Shown here one piece after another: positions 7,113 to 12,901 of a stretch of 12,901 nt of DNA. The position numbers were made by a program, and so were the translations under genes. Origin of the DNA: an uncultured Lachnospiraceae bacterium (GTDB lineage Bacteria; Bacillota; Clostridia; Lachnospirales; Lachnospiraceae); contig CABUZU010000054.1 in assembly GCA_902496125.1 (NCBI GenBank), forward strand, positions 1-12,901, given 5' to 3'. Positions within the stretch are counted from its first letter, which is position 1, and the number at the start of each line of letters is the position of its first letter. The notes below the pieces were generated by a model. The model was not told where the DNA came from. It was given only the letters and a program-made list of their open reading frames with translations, and ran no database searches.

Positions 7113-8444
7113 ATGAAAAGAAAAATTAATTTACGTTTAGTAGGGATTGCAACTGGTGCGATTTTAATTACTTTAATTGTTTCGATTTTTGTATTTTATG
7201 ATTTATACAGTCAGCAGGTTATGAATGATATTAGGTCGTATACATATATCTTAGATTCCTCAGAAATTGTATTACAATATGTGGAGGAATCTTATAATCC
7301 TAAGACGTCAGACCTTCGAATTACCATTGTAGAAAGTGATGGAACCGTAGAATATGACAGCAGTGCAGATGCTTCTAGTATGGATAATCACAGTCTTAGA
7401 CCAGAGATCCATGAAGCGATGGAAACAGGAGAAGGTCATTCGATTCGTAAGTCGGATACATTAGCAAGAAACACCTATTACTATGCAGTAAAATTAGAGG
7501 ATGGGCGTATTCTTCGTGTAGCAAAGGAAGCCGATAATCAGTGGAGCTTTATCAGACGTATTGTTCCTGTTGCGATTGGTATTTTTATTTTATTGATTGT
7601 TAGTTGTATTTTAGTTGCCAGATATTTGACGAAGAGTCTTTTAAAGCCAGTCAATCAGGCAGCGACAGATTTAGATCATATGGATGAGATTGAAACCTAT
7701 GATGAATTAAAGCCATTTATGGACAAAATTCACAGTCAGCATCAGGATATCTTAAAGAGTGCGAAGATGAGACAGGAATTTACTGCGAATGTTTCCCATG
7801 AATTAAAGACACCATTAACGTCAATTTCAGGATATTCTGAGCTTATTGAGACGGGGCTTGCAGGAGAAGAAAATGTGAAGCACTTTGCAAGCCAAATTCA
7901 TAAGAATGCGAATCGTTTGCTGATGTTAATTAATGATATTCTTCGATTGTCTCAATTAGATAGTATGGAAGAAGTACCACAGATGCAAAAGGTAGATTTA
8001 ACGGATGTGGCACTTTCTTGTGTAGAGATGCTACAGATTCATGCCCAAAAGCATGAAGTAATGATTACAGGGAAAAACTTAGAGGGTGCTGTTTTTGTAA
8101 ATGCCAATAAGAGTATGATGGAAGAGCTTATCTATAATCTATGTGACAATGCCATCCGCTATAATAAAGTAGGTGGAAGTGTATGGGTTACTACTGGATA
8201 TCAAGCAGATGGCAGAGCTTATTTTGAAGTCAAAGATAATGGAATTGGTATTTCCTCAGAAGACCAGATAAGAATCTTTGAACGTTTCTACCGAGTAGAT
8301 AAAAGTCGTTCAAAGGCTACAGGCGGGACTGGTCTTGGTCTTGCAATTGTTAAGCACATCGTAGAACAGCATAATGCACAGATTATGATGGATAGTGCAG
8401 TTGGAAATGGAACACAGATTAAAGTTCTTTTTCCATTGGCTTAA
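7113..8444 (+). CDS. phoR: Membrane sensor histidine kinase, probable PhoR
   Basis: This 443-residue kinase is the partner of the regulator two bases upstream. Membrane helix 1 is about residues 8-29, an extracytoplasmic sensor region about 30-145, and helix 2 about 151-172. There follows a short linker only loosely like a HAMP domain, the dimerisation/phosphoacceptor helix with NVSHELKTPLT and His229, and an ATPase domain with an N box around Asn342/Asn346, DNGIGI at 375-380, the FERFYRVDKSRS F box and GGTGLGLA at 404-411. Unlike many PhoR proteins it shows no obvious PAS domain between membrane and kinase core. No clear ribosome binding site precedes the ATG, so translation is probably coupled to the regulator gene. 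The last 26 bases overlap the 3' end of the opposing yitT-type gene. Kinase identity is certain; phosphate sensing comes from context. Confidence 0.88.
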   Translation: MKRKINLRLVGIATGAILITLIVSIFVFYDLYSQQVMNDIRSYTYILDSSEIVLQYVEESYNPKTSDLRITIVESDGTVEYDSSADASSMDNHSLRPEIHEAMETGEGHSIRKSDTLARNTYYYAVKLEDGRILRVAKEADNQWSFIRRIVPVAIGIFILLIVSCILVARYLTKSLLKPVNQAATDLDHMDEIETYDELKPFMDKIHSQHQDILKSAKMRQEFTANVSHELKTPLTSISGYSELIETGLAGEENVKHFASQIHKNANRLLMLINDILRLSQLDSMEEVPQMQKVDLTDVALSCVEMLQIHAQKHEVMITGKNLEGAVFVNANKSMMEELIYNLCDNAIRYNKVGGSVWVTTGYQADGRAYFEVKDNGIGISSEDQIRIFERFYRVDKSRSKATGGTGLGLAIVKHIVEQHNAQIMMDSAVGNGTQIKVLFPLA

Positions 8445-9282
8445 AGCCTTCACCTAAAATTTGACTTGCTTCTTGAACGACTAGGAAAGCATTGGGGTCG
8501 ATTTCGGCCACAATGCTTTTTAAATTGTGGTATTCTCTAGCACGAATGACACAAAATAAAACCTGAGTATCTTTACCCGAATAAGCACCCCAGCCGTGAA
8601 GAAAGGTAGAGCCTCTGTCCATTTCTGTTAAAATTCTACGAGCAATTTCTTGATTCTTAGGCGAAATAATGGTAACAGTATGCCCTCTGTCCATACCATA
8701 AATAATGCCATCAATTGCCTTGGTTTGGCAAAAGAGGGCAACCACGCCAAATAGTCCTGATTCAATATTTCCAAATACAGCTACAGAAGCAGCTAAAATA
8801 ATACAGTCAATAAACATTAAAAGTCTTCCAATAGAGATGTGTGGAAATTTCTTTTCTAGCAGATAAGAAATAATATCGGTACCAGCAGTAGTAGAACCAC
8901 GAAGAAAGACGATTGCAAGTCCAGCTCCCATGAAAAGTCCACCAAATACCGAGCCTAATAGACGATCACCGGAGTACTGTGGGAAGAATGGAGTGACAAC
9001 ATAGTCTAAAATTAAACTGCTAATAACTAAGGTTACTAGTGTCTTTTTCGTAAACGTATGGCCTAAGTATTTCCATGCTAAAAGAATCAGTGGAATATTA
9101 ATAACCAATGTCATAATACCGATTGGAAGTCCAAAGAGATATTTTAACATGATGGCGACACCGGAGATTCCACCAGGGGCAATATCAGCTTGTTCTAAGA
9201 AACAATAAATACCAATTGCCATAATAAAAGATGCGACAATATCGCAGAGTAAATTGATTAAAAACTCTTTATAATTTTTCAT
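8419..9282 (-). CDS. YitT-family (DUF161/DUF2179) membrane protein
   Basis: This 287-residue protein has about five or six membrane helices in residues 1-200, including the signature-like segments APGGISGVA (about 32-40) and GSTTAGTDI near the middle. A soluble C-terminal DUF2179 domain follows from about residue 205 (HTVTIISPK...TFLHGWGAYSGK...LFCVI). That is the usual YitT/YpjC layout and length. The biochemical function of the family is not established; transport has been suggested. The start at 9282 is supported by AGAAAGGA at 9291-9298 on the same strand, 8 bases upstream. It is transcribed alone, away from the UroD gene and toward the sensor kinase gene, which it overlaps tail to tail with no terminator between. 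I find no convincing promoter for it; the region just upstream holds palindromic repeat copy B. Confidence 0.9.
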   Translation of the reverse strand: MKNYKEFLINLLCDIVASFIMAIGIYCFLEQADIAPGGISGVAIMLKYLFGLPIGIMTLVINIPLILLAWKYLGHTFTKKTLVTLVISSLILDYVVTPFFPQYSGDRLLGSVFGGLFMGAGLAIVFLRGSTTAGTDIISYLLEKKFPHISIGRLLMFIDCIILAASVAVFGNIESGLFGVVALFCQTKAIDGIIYGMDRGHTVTIISPKNQEIARRILTEMDRGSTFLHGWGAYSGKDTQVLFCVIRAREYHNLKSIVAEIDPNAFLVVQEASQILGEGFKPMEKEL

Positions 9283-9318
9283 AAAAATAATCCTTTCTTA
9301 AATAAATAGATGCCTTAC

Positions 9319-9351
9319 GAATTGTTTCGCTGCAAGCAATTCTCACAATTC
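9319..9351. repeat. Small palindromic repeat, copy B
   Basis: An outer stem GAATTGT (9319-9325) pairs with ACAATTC (9345-9351), enclosing TTCGC and a short GCT/AGC inner stem (9329-9331 with 9335-9337). It matches copy A at 4502-4533. The one outer-stem difference is compensated on both arms (G:C there, A:T here). It lies between the divergent yitT-type and UroD genes, so it is not at a transcript end, which argues that the pair is a repeated element rather than only a terminator. Confidence 0.65.
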
Positions 9352-9471
9352 TATAAATATTCGAAATTCGCAGATTTACGCTGGAATAGATTTTTAGTTT
9401 TTCCCCCTTGGCATCATTATATCATACAGTTTGTTGGATTTCAAAGTCCCAATTTCGACCCAATTGTAGAA

Positions 9472-9500
9472 TTAACAGAAGGCAGTAAGTTTTCTATAAT
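9472..9500 (+). promoter_or_regulatory. Strong housekeeping promoter for UroD-family gene 1
   Basis: TTAACA (9472-9477), a 17-base spacer and a perfect TATAAT (9495-9500) give one of the best sigma-A-type promoters in the window. Transcription would start near 9507, giving a leader of about 40 bases before the ATG at 9547, with GGGAGG at 9532-9537. Confidence 0.75.
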
Positions 9501-9546
9501 AAAACCATACAAAATATACAAAAACTTTTACGGGAGGGGCAAAAAA

Positions 9547-10605
9547 ATGGCAGTATTTAATGAAGATGAATTAAAAGTTATAGGAGAATATCGTATGCCA
9601 GGTATTTATGGTGTAAAAGAGGCAGTTGCACCAAGATATAATTATCCAATTACACCAAAGGAAAACATGATTCGTATGTTAGAAGGTAAAATGCCTTTAT
9701 GGGTTCCAAATCAGGATTTAGATAACAATGCGATTCAACCACTTGTAATGCCAGATGCAATGGCTAGAAACTTTGGTGGAGTAGACTGGTTTGGTATTCA
9801 GTGGGAATATGAACCACTTACAAAAGCAGCAATGGTAAAACCAGGTACTCGTGCTCTTTCTGATATTACAGAATGGGAAAAAGAAATTAAATGGCCTGAT
9901 TTATCAGCAATTGACTGGAAAAAAGACTATGAAGAAAACTACAAAGGAAAAATCGCAGAAGATCGTTTCTCTTATTTTGTAATCGTAAATGGTTTATTTG
10001 AACGTTTAGCAGACCTTACAAGCTTTGAAGATGCATTCTGTTATCTATTAGAAGAACCAGAAGTATTAACTGAGTTCTATGATAAATTAGTAGATTGGCA
10101 TATTGAATTAATTAAGATTGCAAAAGAAGTTTATGGCGCAGACATGATTTTATTACATGATGATATGGGAACTCAGATTAGTACCTTCTTCTCACCATCA
10201 ACTTATGAAGAATTATTTGTACCTCAGTATCAAAAGATTACAAAAGCTGCACATGATATGGGTATGTACATTGCATTACATTCTTGTGGATGCATTAAGA
10301 CATTAATGCCACTTATCATTGAAGCCGGATTTGATGCATGGGAAGGTCAGGATTCTGCAAATGATAAGAAGGCAATTATTGATGAATATGGTAAAGACCT
10401 TGCACAGTGTACACTTTGGGTTATCCCAGCAGACATGAGTGATGAAGATGCAGTAGCAGAGGTTCATAAAAAAGTAGATGAGTTAGGTTTAACTGGAAGA
10501 TTTGCTTGCCGTCTAAGAGATGGAAATCCAAATCGTAAAGTAAACTTAGCAGAAGAATTATATCGTTATAGTCGAGTAAAATTAATGGAACAGGCAGAAA
10601 AATAA
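9547..10605 (+). CDS. UroD-family protein with MtaA-type zinc motif, candidate methylcobamide:thiol methyltransferase (352 aa)
   Basis: The protein belongs to the uroporphyrinogen decarboxylase superfamily, a TIM-barrel family that includes true UroD and the MtaA/MtbA/CmuA methyltransferases of corrinoid pathways. HSCGC gives His245 and Cys247 (plus Cys249), and FACR gives Cys321. This is the His-x-Cys...Cys arrangement that binds zinc and activates a thiol in MtaA-type enzymes. True haem-pathway UroD is unlikely: there are no haem genes nearby, and the protein starts with a long extension before the PKENM segment where the domain normally begins. The start at 9547 follows GGGAGG and a strong promoter; the frame stays open upstream to 9310 but passes through a repeat and the promoter. 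A strong terminator follows. No corrinoid protein is encoded in the window. Superfamily is secure; methyl transfer and any substrate are inference. Confidence 0.85.
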   Translation: MAVFNEDELKVIGEYRMPGIYGVKEAVAPRYNYPITPKENMIRMLEGKMPLWVPNQDLDNNAIQPLVMPDAMARNFGGVDWFGIQWEYEPLTKAAMVKPGTRALSDITEWEKEIKWPDLSAIDWKKDYEENYKGKIAEDRFSYFVIVNGLFERLADLTSFEDAFCYLLEEPEVLTEFYDKLVDWHIELIKIAKEVYGADMILLHDDMGTQISTFFSPSTYEELFVPQYQKITKAAHDMGMYIALHSCGCIKTLMPLIIEAGFDAWEGQDSANDKKAIIDEYGKDLAQCTLWVIPADMSDEDAVAEVHKKVDELGLTGRFACRLRDGNPNRKVNLAEELYRYSRVKLMEQAEK

Positions 10606-10630
10606 AAAGCATTTTGGTCGAAATTACTAA

Positions 10631-10663
10631 AAAAACCATTGAACACTCTGTTCAATGGTTTTT
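10631..10663 (+). terminator. Rho-independent terminator after UroD-family gene 1
   Basis: A 15-base-pair stem (10631-10645 with 10649-10663, containing ACCATTGAACA and TGTTCAATGGT) closes a CTC loop. The left arm starts with five A and the right arm ends with five T, so it could work in both directions. It starts 26 bases after the UroD stop codon and separates the two UroD transcripts. Confidence 0.9.
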
Positions 10664-10722
10664 GCATAAAATTAAGTGAAATCGGCACTGTGTTTGAAGT
10701 TTTAAAGAGTGTTTCAGAATGA

Positions 10723-10751
10723 TTGACTTTGCCAAAAAGAAGTGATATTTT
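10723..10751 (+). promoter_or_regulatory. Promoter of UroD-family gene 2
   Basis: TTGACT (10723-10728), 17 bases, then TATTTT (10746-10751) preceded by TG at 10743-10744, an extended -10. Transcription would start near 10758, about 44 bases before the gene. The two UroD genes are therefore separately promoted despite being neighbours. Confidence 0.65.
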
Positions 10752-10801
10752 GAGTTCATAAAGACAAATACACATCGAAAAATAACGAGGGGGTAATATT
10801 G

Positions 10802-11806
10802 ATGTTAAGTGTAAAAGAGAACTTTTTAGAGACTTTAAAGGTAGATGGCAAACCAGATCGTTTAGTAATGGACTATGAATTTGTAAAACCAGTTATGATT
10901 GATCCAATCATGCGTTTTACTCGTGGCAATCGTGTAAAAGGCAAAACAACAAAAGACCAATGGGGAACTACTTATATGTGGCCAGAAGAGCAGTTATTTG
11001 CATTCCCATCAGAAGCAGACCTTGTATGTCCTGATGTTACAGAATGGAAAGAAACGGTTAAGGTACCTGATTTAGTAGCAAATTGTTCAGATCCAGCACT
11101 TTGGGAAGATGCGAAAAAAGCAGCGAAAGAAGCAAGAGCAGAAGGCAAATTAGTATTAAGTATGATGGGTACTGGTGTATTTGAACAGGCTCACAACTTA
11201 ATGGGTATTGCAGATACTTGTATGAACTTATTATTAGAGCCAGAGGATATGCATGATTTATTAGACGCAATTGGAGAATATCGTTTTACTTATACAAAGC
11301 TATTGGTAGATAACTTACATCCAGATGTAATTATTTCTCATGATGACTGGGGCAGCAAAAATTCTTTATTTATGAGTCCTGATACTTGGAGAGAATTTAT
11401 TAAGCCTCAATATGTTAAGATGTACAATTACATGAAAGAGAACGGCGTTATCATCATGCACCATGCAGATTCTTTCTGTGAACCAATTGTAGAAGATATG
11501 GTTGAACTTGGAATTGATATTTGGCAAGGTGTTTTAAATACCAATGATATTCCTAAGTTACAAGAACAGTTACAGGGTAGAATGGTATTAATGGGTGGTT
11601 TAGATTCTGTTATTGACCGTGCAGACTCTACCGAAGAAGAAATCCGTGCAGATGTACGTCGTGTATGTGAAGAATATGGCAAAGGTGGACATTTCATTCC
11701 AAGTATTACCTATGGATTACCAGGTGCAATGTTCCCACATGTACAGCCAATCATTAATGATGAAATCAATAAATATAACAAAGAAACATATGGCGTAGCT
11801 TATTAA
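10802..11806 (+). CDS. UroD-family protein lacking the zinc-thiol motif (334 aa)
   Basis: A second member of the uroporphyrinogen decarboxylase superfamily, clearly related to its upstream neighbour in layout: the VKENFLETL start, the ISHDDWGSKNSLFMSP segment matching LHDDMGTQISTFFSP, the IKPQY segment, and IDIWQG matching FDAWEGQ. At the place of the neighbour's HSCGC it has HHADSFC (His220, His221, Asp223, Cys226), and it has no Cys where the neighbour has Cys321. It therefore cannot hold zinc by the same ligands. It may use another metal or act on a methyl donor or another carboxylated or methylated substrate; I cannot say which. The ATG at 10802 is chosen over the adjacent TTG because GAGGGGG (10787-10793) is 8 bases upstream. 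It has its own promoter and is followed, with no clear terminator, by a symporter gene, which suggests a shared substrate. Confidence 0.85.
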   Translation: MLSVKENFLETLKVDGKPDRLVMDYEFVKPVMIDPIMRFTRGNRVKGKTTKDQWGTTYMWPEEQLFAFPSEADLVCPDVTEWKETVKVPDLVANCSDPALWEDAKKAAKEARAEGKLVLSMMGTGVFEQAHNLMGIADTCMNLLLEPEDMHDLLDAIGEYRFTYTKLLVDNLHPDVIISHDDWGSKNSLFMSPDTWREFIKPQYVKMYNYMKENGVIIMHHADSFCEPIVEDMVELGIDIWQGVLNTNDIPKLQEQLQGRMVLMGGLDSVIDRADSTEEEIRADVRRVCEEYGKGGHFIPSITYGLPGAMFPHVQPIINDEINKYNKETYGVAY

Positions 11807-11851
11807 AATTGTTCTCGTACAAAGTGTTGGAATGGGTGATAAAAATATAAC

Positions 11852-11883
11852 ACATTTTGTGGGATTAACAACTATCAAAATGT
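11852..11883. repeat. 8-bp inverted repeat in the UroD2-symporter spacer
   Basis: ACATTTTG (11852-11859) and CAAAATGT (11876-11883) are exact inverted copies separated by 16 bases. No T-run follows, so it is not a clear terminator for the UroD gene. It may be an operator pair or a chance AT-rich match. Confidence 0.4.
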
Positions 11884-11892
11884 CGGATATAC

Positions 11893-11943
11893 TTGATATA
11901 TCAATTCGTCGACGAAGTTTATAACTTTACAATTTAATATACT
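11893..11943 (+). promoter_or_regulatory. Two abutting 12-bp palindromes and candidate -10 elements before the GPH symporter gene
   Basis: TTGATATATCAA (11893-11904) is a perfect palindrome and is followed with no gap by a second perfect one, TTCGTCGACGAA (11905-11916). TACAAT (11928-11933) and TATACT (11938-11943) are good -10 candidates, but neither has a good -35 at normal spacing. The palindromes cover the -35 region and just upstream. That fits binding by a dimeric regulator, perhaps an activator, controlling the symporter; the regulator is not identified. Confidence 0.5.
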
Positions 11944-11948
11944 ACAAA

Positions 11949-11975
11949 AACACCTATAGTATCCAAATAGGTGTT
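11949..11975 (+). promoter_or_regulatory. Hairpin just before the symporter ribosome binding site
   Basis: AACACCTAT (11949-11957) pairs perfectly with ATAGGTGTT (11967-11975) around a 9-base loop. The ribosome binding site AAGGAAGGGG begins at about 11979, only a few bases beyond the stem. The next bases are AAAGG, so it is not a terminator; it could protect the 5' end of the mRNA or modulate translation. Confidence 0.5.
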
Positions 11976-11993
11976 AAAGGAAGGGGAATAAAA

Positions 11994-12901
11994 ATGAGTC
12001 AGGAAAACAAGAGTGAAAAGAGGGAACTCAGTGGGGCTCTAAAGATGTTCTATGGTGTTGGTGACTGTGGTTTTACGTTAATGTCTAACATTGAAAGTTA
12101 TTTCTTTAATGTATTCTTAACAAACCTAGCACAATTTCCATTAGCAACTGTAACGATGATTACCACTATTGCAAGTACAGTCGATGCACTGTTATCTTGG
12201 ATGTATGGTGCAATCATTAATAGTTCAAAACCTATGAAGTGGGGACGTTATCGTTCTTGGTTAGTAGCAGTACCTTGGTTAGTACCATTCCTATATGCAT
12301 TCCAGTTCTTAAAAATTGGCGATGGTATGTTATCGGCAGTAATTATCATTATCGCAGCAATTGCCAGTCACGTAACTTGGAACTTCGCATATGTTGCAAA
12401 CGTATCTATGATTTCTGTAGCAGGTAAAACTCCAGAAGATCGTTCACAGCTTGCTTCTACTAGAGCAGCTTGGGCAAACCTTTCAAAGGTTATCTTCTCT
12501 TATGTAGGACCTGTACTTGCAGCTTTCTTTGCAGGAATTATTGGTGAAACCAATCAGTATGGTGCAACTGCTTTCGTACTTGGTTGTGTTATGGCAGTTT
12601 TATATTATGCACACTTTGTAATGTTTAAAGGTTATGAAGAAGTTGAAACTCCAGAACAACAGGCTAGTAAAAAAGAAGCAAATAAAGATAAAACAAGTGG
12701 TATGGATTTAATTCGTGCTTTACTTCAGAATCCACCGTTAATTGCATTATTAATTGCAGACTTAGCAAAATTTATGTTTAACTTCGTACTTATGGGTGTA
12801 GCAACTTATTACTTTACATATGTAGCCAATAATGGTGGTATGCTTAAACAGTACATCTTAATTACAAATATTTTCTGTGTTATCGGTGCTTATTTAAGTA
12901 A
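11994..12901 (+). CDS. GPH-family (MFS_2) glycoside/cation symporter, N-terminal part (runs off window)
   Basis: This membrane transporter of the glycoside-pentoside-hexuronide:cation symporter family (MelB/UidB/XynB-like) is open to the window end, with 302 residues visible of about 450-500 expected. Visible marks are the first-helix GVGDCGFTLMSNIESYF segment, with polar and acidic residues where MelB-type proteins bind the cation. The loop 2-3 motif is KWGRYRSWL (Lys82 to about Leu90), a charged central loop follows about residues 213-240, and a seventh helix begins after residue 250. AAGGAAGGGG precedes the ATG at 11994. It is the third gene in the UroD cluster and probably imports the compound handled there, or a related glycoside. 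Family is secure; the substrate is unknown. Confidence 0.9.
   Translation, partial: MSQENKSEKRELSGALKMFYGVGDCGFTLMSNIESYFFNVFLTNLAQFPLATVTMITTIASTVDALLSWMYGAIINSSKPMKWGRYRSWLVAVPWLVPFLYAFQFLKIGDGMLSAVIIIIAAIASHVTWNFAYVANVSMISVAGKTPEDRSQLASTRAAWANLSKVIFSYVGPVLAAFFAGIIGETNQYGATAFVLGCVMAVLYYAHFVMFKGYEEVETPEQQASKKEANKDKTSGMDLIRALLQNPPLIALLIADLAKFMFNFVLMGVATYYFTYVANNGGMLKQYILITNIFCVIGAYLS

Noticed and set aside
9310..9546. In-frame N-terminal extension of UroD protein 1 starting at ATG 9310
   Set aside because: It would read through palindromic repeat B and the TTAACA/TATAAT promoter, has no ribosome binding site, and its sequence does not resemble the family. The ATG at 9547 has GGGAGG at proper spacing.
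11428..11697. Open frame on the minus strand opposite UroD gene 2
   Set aside because: It lies wholly inside a well-supported gene, has no ribosome binding site or recognisable domain, and has the Ser/Pro/Ile-rich look of an antisense shadow. Other opposite-strand frames in the window were dropped for the same reason.
9547..11806. Either UroD-family gene as the haem-pathway hemE
   Set aside because: There are two divergent copies beside a symporter, no other haem genes, and one has the MtaA-type zinc motif. The context is catabolic rather than biosynthetic.
1..12901. CRISPR array, tRNA, rRNA or insertion sequence
   Set aside because: I saw no regularly spaced direct repeats beyond the PHO box, no cloverleaf-like segment, no rRNA-like sequence, and no transposase reading frame.

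Overview
The window is AT-rich, densely packed DNA with Gram-positive-style ribosome binding sites (AGGAGG or GGGAGG types, 5-10 bases before the start). The gene content suggests an anaerobic, low-GC Clostridia member, most likely Lachnospiraceae: an ECF-type vitamin transporter component, a Na/Pi transporter fused to PhoU, a TatD-associated radical SAM protein, UroD-family methyltransferase-like proteins and a secreted phage-tail-lysozyme protein with fibronectin-like repeats. This assignment is inferred from protein style; no rRNA or other marker is present. I see no tRNA, rRNA, CRISPR array, transposase or phage module.

Layout. (1) 1-877: the 3' part of a Cu+ P-type ATPase gene (copA) whose frame continues into a C-terminal metal-binding domain. 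A strong internal ribosome binding site and ATG lie exactly at the domain boundary. (2) 963-2387: a secreted cell-wall hydrolase-like protein. (3) 2505-4489: a three-gene operon of an ECF transporter S component, a pyridoxal/pyridoxamine kinase and a radical SAM protein, probably for vitamin B6 salvage plus an unassigned enzyme. (4) 4502-4533: a small palindromic repeat. A PHO-box promoter follows at 4541-4590. (5) 4639-8444: a phosphate operon of a Na/Pi cotransporter-PhoU fusion, an OmpR-type response regulator and a sensor kinase. (6) 8419-9282, minus strand: a YitT-family membrane protein whose 3' end overlaps the kinase gene by 26 bp. (7) 9319-9351: a second copy of the palindromic repeat. 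(8) 9472-12901: two different UroD-family genes, each with its own promoter and separated by a strong terminator, then a palindrome-rich spacer and the 5' part of a GPH-type sugar/cation symporter gene that runs off the window.

How the genes work together. The phosphate block looks like a self-contained regulatory loop: uptake protein, PhoU-type signalling domain, regulator and kinase in one transcription unit, with a PHO box in front that the encoded regulator probably reads. The UroD/GPH block looks like an accessory catabolic locus. The first UroD protein keeps the His-x-Cys...Cys zinc-type motif of methylcobamide:thiol methyltransferases, while the second has lost it. No corrinoid protein is visible, so substrate and pathway remain open. 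The most unusual features are the nested copper chaperone start inside copA, the 11-bp phased PHO box, the two covarying palindromic repeats, and two perfect 12-bp palindromes that abut in front of the symporter gene.
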